From Archilochus colubris (taxonomy: Eukaryota > Chordata > Aves > Apodiformes > Trochilidae), in NCBI GenBank assembly GCA_023079485.1, contig CM041084.1, positions 22,100,609 to 22,164,608 of the forward strand: a stretch of 64,000 nucleotides of DNA. Direction: 5' to 3'. The notes beneath the pieces were generated by a model, which did no database searches, was not told the DNA's origin, and saw only the letters and a list, made by a program, of their open reading frames with translations. Shown in pieces: positions 43,901 to 53,598 of this stretch. The position numbers were made by a program, and so were the translations under genes. Numbering within the stretch: the first letter of the stretch is position 1; each line of letters begins with the position of its first letter.

Positions 43901-44315
43901 GTTTGAGAAGACCTTTATATTGCAATTTTAATATATTCTTTCACAGAAGGCACAAGACAAATGTTTTAACTCTTTCTTGACTAGCTTTCCTGTGTTGCAC
44001 TTCATAAAAATATAGATTATACAGTTTGTCAAACTTTATGATTTCTGGTGTGTTCATACCCTACTGGAAAGGTAAAATGCAATAAGCAAAAATATTTGCT
44101 GCCTTGAATCAGGATTAGGCAAGCTAACAACCAGATTTTCCATTCCGGAAGTTCTAATTGATTAAGAAAGGCAACAACTGCTAAGTAAAGACACATAAAC
44201 AAGCTGCTGAAAGTTATCTGCTTCATTAATAAAATAAGAGAGCATCAAATCAAGTGCATTTGGGATTGAAACTGTTTTATTGAATGCCTAGGTTTATTTG
44301 ACATTAAATGAATTA
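40998..44315. other. AT-rich non-coding DNA with a conserved-looking stretch
   Basis: No gene or transposon is recognised. Simple sequence includes AC/TG/AT-rich text at about 41220-41300 and a TAA repeat at about 41776-41803. The part at about 42480-42690 has high-complexity AT-rich text of the kind often seen in conserved non-coding elements, but this cannot be tested from one sequence. Confidence 0.6.
41776..41803. repeat. (TAA)n microsatellite
   Basis: An imperfect trinucleotide repeat of TAA/AAT with one or two phase breaks. Confidence 0.8.
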
Positions 44316-44634
44316 CACAACCAAGCTGGTGAAGGGACTCGAACACAGATCCTATGAGGAGAGGCTGAGGGAGCTGGGGCTGTTCAGCCTGAGGAAGAGG
44401 AGGCTCAGGGGAGACCTCATTGCTCTCTACAACTACCTGAAAGGAGGATGGAGCCAGGCAGGGGTTGGTCTCTTTTCCCAGGCAACTCTCAACAAGACAA
44501 GAGGGCATGGTCTTAAATTGTGCCGGGGGAAGTTCAGATTGGCTATTAGAAAGAATTTTTTCACGGAAAGGGTGATCAGACATTGGAACGGCTGCCTGGG
44601 AGGTGGTGGACTCTTCGTCCCTGGAGACATTTAA
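44308..44634 (+). pseudogene. CR1 ORF2 C-terminal remnant, frameshifted
   Basis: CR1-derived codons begin around the fifth residue (T-K-L-V-K-G-L); the first codons come from flanking DNA. The frame covers [14 protein letters not shown], then L-C-R-G-K-F-R-L, then [13 protein letters not shown]. After that a base deletion replaces the usual L-P-R-E-V-V-D segment with glycine-rich out-of-frame residues. There is no RT catalytic core. It is a dead fragment. Confidence 0.88.
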
Positions 44635-44764
44635 AAAGCGACTCGATATGGCACTCAGTGCCATGGTCTAGTGACTGTGGCGGTAGCTGATCAAGGGTTG
44701 GACTCGATGATCTCTGAGGTCCCTTCCAACCCAGCCTATTCTATGATTCTATTCTATGATTCTA
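44316..44764 (+). mobile_element. CR1 LINE 3' fragment, plus strand
   Basis: About 450 bp of the CR1 3' end, from the ORF2 C-terminus to the terminal ATTCTATG-type repeats at 44738-44764. It is very similar to the 3' part of the minus-strand CR1 at 45566-46020, and the two copies face each other tail to tail across about 800 bp. The terminal repeats are well kept and divergence is low, so it is relatively young. A one-base loss near 44590 moves the ORF2 frame before its end. Confidence 0.95.
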
Positions 44765-45565
44765 CACAAAATACTTCAGTGTTTACCTCTCGCCCCTCTG
44801 ACTTCCCAGCCAGCAATGGTGAAATGAGGCATCCTGTCATGCTTGGTCTCAGTTCAACTAAGCAAGATATCAGGCCTCCCCTGGTCTTTTTGTGGTGCTT
44901 TTTCCATGCAGGTGTTGATAAGGCTCCCCATGTCAGGCCACGGTTCTGTTAAAGATGGCCCTAGGCAAGATTCACCATATCTTTCTATGGGTTTCATCAG
45001 AGGGACTAGGTTCAAAGACAACAAAGGTCACAAAAACAAGTGATCCAACACACACCTAAGGCCTAGCCCTGAACTTTACAAACATTTTTATGAGTTTACA
45101 TCATTATGAGGTTGAGACCAACACTCTCATATGGATGTGCAACCCAAGCTGTGGATCACGTCACTTCACAGAGGAAAGAAATGCACAGGTAAGAAATTTA
45201 ATCAATATCCCTCCTACCAGTCCACCCCAGTGCAAATTAAAACTACTCTCCCATTTTGCAAGCTGCAGAAAAGAATGAGACAGAATAATATATGTTGCCA
45301 TGAAATTAATTCCCTTAGCACACAGCTAGAGTAGCACAACAAAATGCAATTTATGTCTGTAAGCACAAGCTTGAGTTAGCAGAGCTCAAGGACTCAAGCA
45401 GATAAAGGTTTCTGACAGGACCATTGGGCAAGAGAGTGCCCTTGCTCAGGTAAAGACATTCCCACATTTCCATACACCAAAGAAGGGACTGAAGAAACTT
45501 ACTGTGGGGAAAGGAAACTGGGTGAGACAGTAAAGATACAGGGCAGACCCAGTGATGGCATTTAT
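44765..45565. other. Spacer between two inverted CR1 copies
   Basis: About 800 bp of unremarkable DNA separating the tail ends of the plus-strand and minus-strand CR1 copies. I see no gene or repeat in it. If the locus is transcribed, this spacer would be the loop of a hairpin formed by the two CR1 ends. Confidence 0.6.
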
Positions 45566-45654
45566 ATAGAATCATAGAATCATAGAATTGGCTGGGTTGG
45601 AAGGGACCTCAGAGATCATCAAGTCCAACCCTTGATCCACTACCGCTGCAGTTA

Positions 45655-46746
45655 CTAGACCATGACACTGAGTGCCACATCCAGTCTCTTTTTAAATATC
45701 TCCAGAGATGGAGAATCCACTACTTCCCTGGGCAGCCCATTCCAATGCTTGATCACCCTTTCCGAGAAGAAATTCTTTCTAATGTCCAACGTAAACCTCC
45801 CCCGGCACAACTTGAGACCGTGCCCTCTTGTCTTGCTGAGAGTTGCCTGGGAAAAGAGACCAACCCCCACCTGGCTCCAACCTCCTTTCAGGGAGTTGTA
45901 GAGAGTGATGAGGTCTCCCCTGAGCCTCCTCTTCTCCAGGCTGAACAGCTGCAATTCCCTCAGCCTCACTTCATAAGACTTGTGCTGGAGTCCCTTCACC
46001 AGCCTAGTTGCCCTCCTTTGGACCTGCTCCAGGACCTCAATATCCTTCCTGAACTGAGGGGCCCAGAACCGGACACAGTACTCGAGGTGTGCCCTCACCA
46101 GCGCTGAGTACAGGGGCAGAATCACTTCCTTGGACCTGCTGGCCACGCTGTTCCTGATACAGGCCAGGATGCCATTGGTCTTCTTGGCTACCTGGGCACA
46201 CTGCTGGCTCATGTTCAGCGGAAGGTCCCTCTCTGTCTGCCTGCTCTCCAACCACTCTGTCCCCAGCCTGGAGCTCCCCAGGGGGTTGTTGTGGCCAAAG
46301 TGCAGGACCCGGCACTTGGCCTTGTTGAACCTCATCCCATTGGAATCAGCCCAACTCTCCAGTCTGTCCAGGTCCCTCTGCAGAGCTCTCCTGCCTTCCA
46401 GCTGATCGACACTTCTCCCCAGCTTAGTGTCATCTGCAAACTTGCTGATGATGGACCCAATCCCCTCATCTAAATCATCAATGAAGATATTGAACAGAAC
46501 TGGGCCCAACACTGATCCCTGGGGGGCACCACTAGTGACCGGCCGCCAACTGGTTGCAGCCCCGTTCAGCACCACTCTCTGGGCCCGGACCTCCAGCCAG
46601 TTCCTAACCCAGCACAGAGTGCCCCTGTCCAAGCTGTGGGCTGACAGCTTTTTCAGGAGAATGCTGTGGGAGACAGTGTCATAGGCCTTGCTGAAGTCCA
46701 GGTAGATCACATCCACAGCCTTCCCCTCATCCACCAGGCAGGCCAC
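45655..46746 (-). pseudogene. CR1 ORF2 reverse transcriptase and C-terminal part, long open frame
   Basis: This 363-codon frame covers most of the LINE reverse transcriptase, which copies CR1 RNA into DNA at the target site. Motif A is Y-L-D-F-S-K-A-Y-D with its aspartate at residue 17. Motif B is [11 protein letters not shown] (72-82). Motif C is F-A-D-D (103-106, codons 46440-46429). All three are intact. The thumb and CR1 C-terminal region follow to the stop at 45655. Compared with the copy at 3632-4216, six codons are missing in frame after T-E-R-D-L: this copy has only P where the other has G-V-W-I-D-R-K, before L-N-M-S-Q. Open codons continue upstream of the methionine to about 46820, so this is not a real start. 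Because the upstream part of ORF2 is lost, it is a pseudogene fragment. Confidence 0.92.
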
Positions 46747-46881
46747 CTGATCATAAGAGGAGATCAGGTTCGTCAGACAGGACCTGCCTTTCCTAAACCC
46801 GCACTGGCTGTCTAATCCCTTGCCTATCCTGCAGATGCTGTGTGATTACACTGAGGATGATCTGTTCCATGACCCTGCCAG

Positions 46882-47024
46882 TTTAGTGAAATGAGGCAAC
46901 CAGGTGCCACTAATTGCCAGGTAGTGGGAATGAGCTTGTGTTAAGCCCACCTGTGACTGATTAAGGCAGGCCCTAACTGCACATGAGCAGGATTAGGGGG
47001 CCAATAAAAGGTGAGGCTTGAAGC
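46882..47024 (+). mobile_element. 143-bp LTR fragment embedded in the CR1
   Basis: The segment lines up without gaps against the reverse complement of 40855-40997, with about 13 mismatches counted by eye (about 91% identity). It begins at the same terminal position as that LTR (here TTTAGTG against TGTAGTG) and stops just beyond the aataaaag box, so it is the first 143 bp of an LTR of about 382 bp. CR1 sequence abuts it on both sides. The rest of the LTR and a section of CR1 ORF2 are missing, which suggests LTR insertion followed by a deletion that removed the LTR 3' part and neighbouring CR1. Confidence 0.85.
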
Positions 47025-47115
47025 AGAATGGATGTTTTCCTTGCACCTCCTCTTGCCATTGATGTATCTGTAGAAGGACTTTTTGTTATCCTTCACAGAG
47101 GTGGTGAGATTCAGT

Positions 47116-48213
47116 TCAAGTTGTGCCTGTCTCTCTATTCTTCTTTCTACACAACCTGACTATATTCCTAAATTCCTCCTGAGTAGTTAGCCCTTTTTTC
47201 CATAATTGGTAGGCCCTCTTCTTAACTCTAATTTCTTTCAAAGTCTCCCTGTTCAGCCAGACCGGTCGTCTTCCCCACCGGCTTGCCTTTCGGCACAAAG
47301 GAATAGCCTGCTCCTGTGCTTTCAAAACTTGTTCCTTGAAGTACGTCCATCCCTCTTGGACCCCTTTGTTTTCAAGGGCTGTTTCCCAGGGTATACTCTG
47401 GACTAGTCTTCTGAAGAGGCCAAAATCTGCCCTCCGGAAGTCCAACGTAGAGGTTTTATTGACGACCCTCCTTGTATCCCTGAGTATTGGAAACTTGATT
47501 ATTTCATGATTGCTGAGTCCCAGACGTCCACTGACCACTACATCTCTCACCAACCCCTCTCTGTTTGTGAAAAGAAGGTCAATCAGGGCTCCATCCCTGG
47601 TGGGCTCATCTACCAGCTGGAGCAGGAAATTATCTTCTATACACTCTAGGAATCTCCTACACTGCCTCCTCTCTGCTGTGTGGAGTTCCCAGCAGATGTC
47701 CGGCAGGTTAAAGTCACCCACAAGAACAAGGGATGACGATTTTGAAACATCTGCCAACTGCTTATAGAATAATTCATCACCCTCATCCTCCTGACTGGAT
47801 GGTCTGTAACAGACTCCCACCTGGATATCAGCCTTGTTGGCCTTCCCCCTGATTCTGACCCAAAGGCACTCCACCTTATTATTGCTGACTTCAATTTCTA
47901 CAGAGTCAAGAGACTCTCTAAGATATAGGGCTATCCCTCCACCTCTCCTACCCTGCCTGTCCCTTCTGAAGAGCCTGTAGCCACCCATGGCAGCACTCCA
48001 GTCATGGGAGTCATCCCACCACGTTTCCGTGATAGCGATTACATCATAGCTATCCTGCTGCATGATGGCTTCCAGCTCCTCCTGTTTGTTGCCCATGCTG
48101 CGTGCATTTGTGTACATGCACTTCAGCTGGGCTGCTGATTTGGGTCTTAGCTTGGGCTGTCCACCCTTGGGCTCCTTTCTGGAGAGCCCGGTTTCGACCC
48201 CTTCCCCCTTCAA
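47116..48213 (-). pseudogene. CR1 ORF2 N-terminal part: APE-type endonuclease
   Basis: This frame of 365 codons encodes the apurinic-endonuclease-like domain that nicks target DNA for CR1 insertion. Visible motifs are T-N-A-R-S-M (Asn36), I-T-E-T-W (Glu63), G-V-C-Y-R-P (about 133-138), G-D-F-N-L-P (Asp167, Asn169), D-L-L-F-T (212-216) and S-N-H-E (234-237). Family members usually have S-D-H at the last site; here the Asp that pairs with the catalytic His is Asn (codon at 47511-47509), so cleavage is probably impaired. The first residue is called from a TTG; ORF2 is also open a little upstream and overlaps the ORF1 stop at about 48216. After residue 365 the frame is lost: the following CR1 codons (N-K-K-S-F-Y-R-Y near 47070) lie in another frame, before the LTR patch. 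Confidence 0.92.
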
Positions 48214-48215
48214 AC

Positions 48216-48605
48216 CTAGTTTAAAGCCCTCCTTATCAGCCCCTCCAACTTATGGGCTAGAGTCCTTTTTCCCCTGTTAGATAGATGCAGCCCACCTGGT
48301 ATGCTGAAATTTGGCCCATAGTAAAAAAAACCAAAGTTCCTCTGGTGGCACCAATCCCTTAGCCACCTATTGATGAGACAGGTTTTCCTATTCCTCTCCT
48401 CATTCATCTCCTCTACTGCAGGAACTGAGGCGAACACCACCTGTGCTCCTGTCCCATGAACTAATTGACCCAGGGCCTTGAAGTCCTTTTTAATCACCCT
48501 GGTACTTCTTCCATTAATGTCATCTCTGCCATCCTGGACTACCAACAGTGGATAATAATCTGAGGGTCGGATTAGCTGAGGGACTCTCCTACTAATATCC
48601 CTCAC
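48216..48605 (-). pseudogene. CR1 ORF1 C-terminal part: SGNH-type esterase remnant
   Basis: This segment matches the C-terminal esterase (SGNH/GDSL hydrolase-like) domain known in CR1 ORF1 proteins, whose role in retrotransposition is unclear. Recognisable parts are L-I-R-P-S-D-Y-Y-P-L-L (residues 11-21), G-A-Q-V-V-F-A-S (53-60), R-N-R-K-T (71-75) and L-H-L-S-N-R-G-K-R (106-114). The block V signature D-x-x-H has Gly in place of Asp (residue 104, His107), and the block III site reads G-R-D-D without the usual Asn. The nucleophile motif G-D-S-L lies upstream at 48692-48681 in the same frame, but two TGA stops (48653-48651 and 48626-48624) separate it from this segment. The start is a GTG inside the domain and is artificial. 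Confidence 0.85.
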
Positions 48606-48700
48606 CCGGGCACCGGGAAGGCATCAGACCTCCCTGTGGAATGGGTCAGGTCAAAATATAGGGCCCTCAGTTCCCCTCAGAAGGGAGTCACCACCTACAA

Positions 48701-49297
48701 CTACCCTTCTTTTCTTCTTTGTAGCTGTAGTTGTAACCCATCTGGGGGGTGAGGTGACAGGGGGCGAGCAGGAGACCTTCCAGACAGATCTTCCTCTTGT
48801 CTGTCCTCTGCCTGATTCTCTGAGTCCAGGGCCTCATATCTGTTCTCTAAGGGCACCTGGGGAGGTGGTGGGGGTTGGGAGGGGATTCTTTTACCTCTCT
48901 GATGACAGAACTGTTTCCATTCCCCCCCATCCCCCTGGTTTGTGTCAACTGCCTGATGGCAGGAGGGGCAGGGCTTCACTGTCTCCTTCTGGACTTCCTT
49001 TAGGGTTGAAAGGGTGTGACTCCACCAGTCAATTTCCCTTTCACTGTCCCTAATACTTCTTAGTCTCTCCACCTCCTCCTTGAGCTCTGCCACCATGCAT
49101 AGCAAGTCATTCACCTGCTCGCATCGCACACAGACCCCATTCTCACTGTCCTCAGGTGCTAACACCAGGCTTAAACACTCTATGCAGCCAGAGGCATAGA
49201 CAGCTACGTCCATCTTCATCTTCCTCTTAAGGGGTTCCATCTGTGTGGACACACCCTTCATCTCAACAGCAACAGCTTTTGCTTTTTTTGAAACCAT
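48701..49297 (-). pseudogene. CR1 ORF1 N-terminal part: zinc finger and coiled coil
   Basis: The frame starts at an ATG in good context (gcaATGG) and gives 198 residues. Cys38, Cys41, Cys56 and Cys59 form two C-x2-C pairs, consistent with the PHD-like zinc finger described for CR1 ORF1. A leucine/methionine heptad region at about 62-84 looks like a short coiled coil, and another C-P-S-C pair follows near 109-112. A proline-rich linker (P-P-P-P-P near 140-147) leads toward the esterase. The frame stops at 48701, and the G-D-S-L motif of the esterase follows nine bases on in a frame shifted by one base. ORF1 is therefore split into two pieces. The protein would bind CR1 RNA in an active element. 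Confidence 0.88.
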
Positions 49298-49320
49298 TGC
49301 TGGCTGTGCCAGGAATTTGG

Positions 49321-52300
49321 TACCTTACTTTTTACAATCTAATAAGGATAGCACTTATTCAGTAGTGTTATTCCTTTTACTTACTGTAACCAGTCTATTG
49401 CATCCCAGGGACACACCAACAATTTGCTGAATTTATACCATGAGACTCCACATTCTGTGTTGCTCCCAAGCGAAACGGTGCAGAAATAATCCAGCTGCAA
49501 GCAACCTATCTACCAAGCTGAAGAGAGCACACCAAGTTCACATGGTAATACCTTTATCACTCCTTTGCAACTCTTCTTATGGGATGTAGTGTATGAAATT
49601 ACATTTGAAAGAGGCTTAAATACTAAAGGCACATTAAATATGAAGATAATAACATACAAATTATTCATTATATCAGTATTATAATAATCTCTAATAAAAG
49701 GTCTTTGGTAGACCAATTAAAGATACTGAACTGAGATACTGAAATTTCTTTATGATGTCTTTATTCTCATTTTGGCTAAGGCAATTTGCATAATTGGTTG
49801 AAAACAACAGTGATGAAACAAAATAAAATAATGCCTCTTCTTTTCTTGGGAGATGAATTCCTCTGCTTAGTTTTGGTGAAGGAAAAAGCTTTCATTAATA
49901 CTTAGAGGTTGTCATGGTTGAGAAATTAAATGACCCATGAAACTTAAATACCTCATGCTTGCACGTGTAAAAATATTCCTTTACTTATTTAGTATCCAAG
50001 CTCCTTATACATACATAACTATTTCTGACCCAAACCCATCAACACTTTGAAAAATGAGTCCTGAAAAGGTGCATTCCAACCTTTTCACATCATCAACAGA
50101 TTTTCCTTGCTCAGAAGAAGATCAAGTAGATTACATGTGAGACATTTTCTATTCCCAGAAAGGTCAGTATCTTTGATCTTTTGAGAGGATCATCTTATGA
50201 GTACTGGACACTGATATGTCTGTGCATCACCACTACATCTATCTCTGACTACAGGGGAGGATTCAAGTGGTTCAGCCTAAATATGAGACTTAATGCAGCA
50301 ATATGATCTCATCTGTTAATAAAGCCAAACAAGGCTGGATTAAGCATTGATGGTAATTAAAAATCAGATCACTGGAGATCCTCAGATAGAAGGTAGCTAT
50401 GGAGGATTGACTAATGAGCTTACTAACTAAATACCTAGCCCAGCTTCACACCTCCACCTGACACAGAAGCAAAGGTATCTCTATGTTGATGTTCACCTGA
50501 AAGCAGGGTAACACTGAATCTGGTTGAAAAGGAGACTCAGCATTGAGTAGAAGAGATAAAGAAGAACATAAGCTTCGGTTGTTCTAGTTTTTGCAAAGTG
50601 GTGTAGCCCAATGGTGCTTCTCTCTTGTCTGAGTTGGCTTGCCTGTTTAGGCAATATAAGAGTAAAGGAAATAAAAGAAAAAAAGACTGTCACTTTGACT
50701 TCTGGGTGTCATAAATGGTACTCTTTGTACCAATTCCATTTGCTTTCCTGGCAAAAAATATACTTGTTCCTCACTAGGTTAAAAAAAATAAATCTGCAAT
50801 TAAGTAATACATGTGTCAAATAAGATTCTTCAAGTATTACTGCACAGATGTCCTGTGCCTACTTCTTGCTGTCAGTGGTGTGTACTCTATGGTCTCCAAA
50901 TGCTGTCTTATCACCAGCACATCAATATTGCCAGTTCCAAAATAATGTAACTAAATTTCTGACACTGAATTACTGTGTTCTGCTAAAAGCTCATCTTCAG
51001 GTACTGAAGTTCATTACAGAAATAAAAACTCTTCAGAACTGCCACATGATAAAACACTACAATACTCGTATAGTTTTCCAGTTTTCTTTTAGGCAAAACC
51101 TTTTAATTATACCTTTCCCTAGTGAGATCCTTTAATTTAAAATTTATTTCCTCACAAAAAAATGTGGCCTAGTTGTATGAAAGGCTCCTTAGTGCAATGA
51201 ACAATTAGTAGTATTCAACATGTTTCATCTTAAAAGAGCATCTCAAGTCTTGCAGATTTCAGATATGCAAATCAATGACAACATCTGAAAACTAAAACAA
51301 AAAAACTGTTGTATAACAATCTAGCACGTAACAAGAGCTTGGTTTATATTTTGAACAATATGTATTTGAAAAGAACTCATCACTTCCCACTTAGAAGTTA
51401 CATGTACTTTTCATTTTATTCTTTGCCATCACCTCCCGTGGTGTAAGAAGCAAAAAATTTTCAATAGGAAGAAAGATGAAGCCATGAAGCCTGCTTCAGG
51501 CTCTCAACATGAAATCTTATACCAAGAGTATAAGACGGTGTGTACAAAATTGGACAAAAGATTCTTAGTAATTGTTTAAAGCAGCACTAAATGCTAATAA
51601 AACTGGAATGTTTTGAAAAAGAAAACAAAAAAAAAAGAGATGCTCCTGTTGACAAGGAAGGATCCCGCTAAGATGAGCTCTGCATAAAAGAATTTATTAA
51701 AGATTTGTAATTGGCAGTTCTAAATTGATCTTTCTTTATCCTCCCCTATATGCTGTTTTCTTTATTACAGCATTATTGGCTGCTAATTTTACTTTTGGCC
51801 CGTCATAATGTATTGAAGTTACAGTGAAACTAATGGGAACACACTGTGAGTTTAATGTGCATCTCTTGCTGTTACTAGACAGAGCTGCAGGGCAGGACTG
51901 CTTGGGTTTACTGCATGGCTATGCCTTATTATGAAACAAACACAGCTAATGCTGATAACAGCATTAAATAAATATTTAATTGAAGATATTTTTCCATCTG
52001 CAAGGGAAGCGAGAAACATTCACCATATACCCTGGGAGGGGAATAAACTGCATGAACTAAGGAGGATGACCTGAAAAGAAACGGTTTTGGACAGAACAAG
52101 ACAAGTTAGGTCATCAGTTCTTTCCATAACATAGACAGAAAAAAAAGATACATCATCAAAAGATTTATTCAAATCAACCACTACTCAGAGATTCTCTATG
52201 TCCCAGTTTGAAGCTTTAAGAGACACAGAGAGCATTACCACCCCCTGACCGGGCTCCAGCTATCTCATAAAAGCTACATTTAGTTTGCAGATTCCCTATC

Positions 52301-52724
52301 CTTTCAAGTTCCCAGTCACAAGAACAAATTGCAGCATAGTCAAGCTCCTTATCATGTCTAGATCCAGGCATGCATCTAGTCAGCCCTCAACACTGCAGTT
52401 TTCAGAGGGGAAATCCAGGTATGCTGGCCAAATGGACTTTATCAGCTAAGCACAGCAGCAGCCAGTGCTGATTCTTGGCATTACTGGTGCTGATAACGTG
52501 CATGTGGCAGCAAGGAAATATTTGTCCTCAGCATAAATTTTATGTATTCTAAGGAAAGCCATATCTGAAATTATAATGAAATTCTGAGTATAAAGTGTAA
52601 CGTTACTCCAATATTAATGGGACCTTCTATATTCCATAACATTTTGAAAATAAAGACACCCACACAGGATTTAAAGAACCATGCTTTAGATTAGTGATTT
52701 TGACATGTTTGAAATTAAAAGGGG
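49321..52724. other. AT-rich non-coding DNA with a conserved-looking stretch
   Basis: No gene or transposon body is recognised. The stretch at about 51650-52060 has the homogeneous, repeat-free, homeodomain-site-rich AT text (taattt, attaaat, taattg) often seen in vertebrate conserved non-coding elements. This is an impression only. Confidence 0.6.
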
Positions 52725-53593
52725 TGTGCTTTATGAGTAAGATGAAGGCCAATATGATGTTAGTTACCCGGTTCCCAAAGAAATTCCATAAAATTGGTCA
52801 CCATTTCAAGTTACATACATAAACTGTTTTTGATATAGCTCTAAAAATATCACAGATTGCTATCCTTTTCCTGAAACAGCCTATATGAATCTTCCTGGTT
52901 TAATTTTTTTTTTGCTCTATAAATACCTTTCCATCTCCATCTAAATGTGAAAAAATGTGAGGGTCCACATATCAGTTTGGTTCAAACATCAAGAGCTTGG
53001 GAGATTTTTGCAAAAGACTGTTTGGGAGGTTGTTTACTAGAACATCTGTAATCACAAAGAAACATCAAGATGTTCACTCCACTTCGACCCAAATGCAAAG
53101 GAGCAGTTCCTTCCTCAGAAAGTACTGATTTCTGTGAAAATACCTGGAAAAGAGCTTTGATGGCAGGAACTTGATCAGATTGTGCCCACCTTCCCTTCCT
53201 GCACATGAGTCTGGGCCTGGACAGCCAAGGCCCCCAGAGTGATGGTACCGGGCATGTGCAACAGAGGGAGCCGAGCGATGCTGAGCAGTTCTGAGAATGA
53301 GCTGACTGCAAAAGCTTTCTTGGAAAAGGAGGAGACATAGACTTTAAATGATGGACATTCCCCATCAGATTCTGAAGCTTCCCTGCCATGTCTCTACCAA
53401 CAGCATGCAGTTGGATTGGGTGGGTGGTGTGCCTTCTATCCCCCTCTTTTCTTCCTACATTGTTTTTCTGCTCTCTTCTCTCCCCCTCTCCTTCTAAGTT
53501 GTTGGTGCACAATAAAGTGCATTTTTGGATGCCAAGTGACACTTGACCTTGTCTGTGTCTTAATTTCACCTTGGAGTAGTCTGGTAGCCCACA
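52725..53593 (+). mobile_element. Possible LTR-like insertion with 5-bp target duplication (tentative)
   Basis: The segment opens TGTGCT at 52725 and closes CCCACA at 53593. It is flanked on both sides by AGGGG (52720-52724 and 53594-53598), as expected for an LTR-type integration. The right third is GC-richer than its surroundings and carries a polyadenylation-like AATAAA at about 53510, followed by T/G-rich text resembling an R-U5 end. A TATA-like ctctataaatac lies near 52915. Against it: the left third looks like ordinary AT-rich DNA, the spacing of TATA-like and AATAAA signals is long for one LTR, and I do not recognise the family. A 195-codon frame on its minus strand (53569-52982) has no known motif and is probably chance. 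Confidence 0.3.
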
Positions 53594-53598
53594 AGGGG

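Larger units (their letters stand above)
45566..49320 (-). mobile_element. Near-full-length CR1 LINE, minus strand, with an LTR patch
   Basis: This is the largest element in the window. On the minus strand it starts just upstream of the ORF1 ATG (49297-49295) and ends with three ATTCTATG-type repeats at 45566-45588. In order it holds ORF1 with a zinc finger and esterase, the ORF2 endonuclease, a 143-bp LTR piece at 46882-47024, the ORF2 RT and C-terminus, and the 3' UTR. Compared with the usual CR1 layout, the ORF2 stretch between the endonuclease linker (47025) and the start of the RT core (46881) is missing and is filled by the LTR piece. The long open frames on both sides suggest a fairly recent insertion. 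The 5' UTR appears to be cut near 49320; that border is approximate. Confidence 0.95.

Noticed and set aside
45662..46684. Several plus-strand frames opposite the CR1 RT
   Set aside because: They are shadows of the minus-strand RT frame and share its coordinates in antisense.
47206..49053. Plus-strand frames opposite the CR1 ORF1 and endonuclease
   Set aside because: They are antisense shadows of the CR1 frames with no independent motif.
52982..53569. 195-codon open frame on the minus strand, one of the longest outside CR1
   Set aside because: It has no recognisable domain or repeat pattern. It lies inside the possible LTR-like segment and is better explained by the GC-richer composition there.
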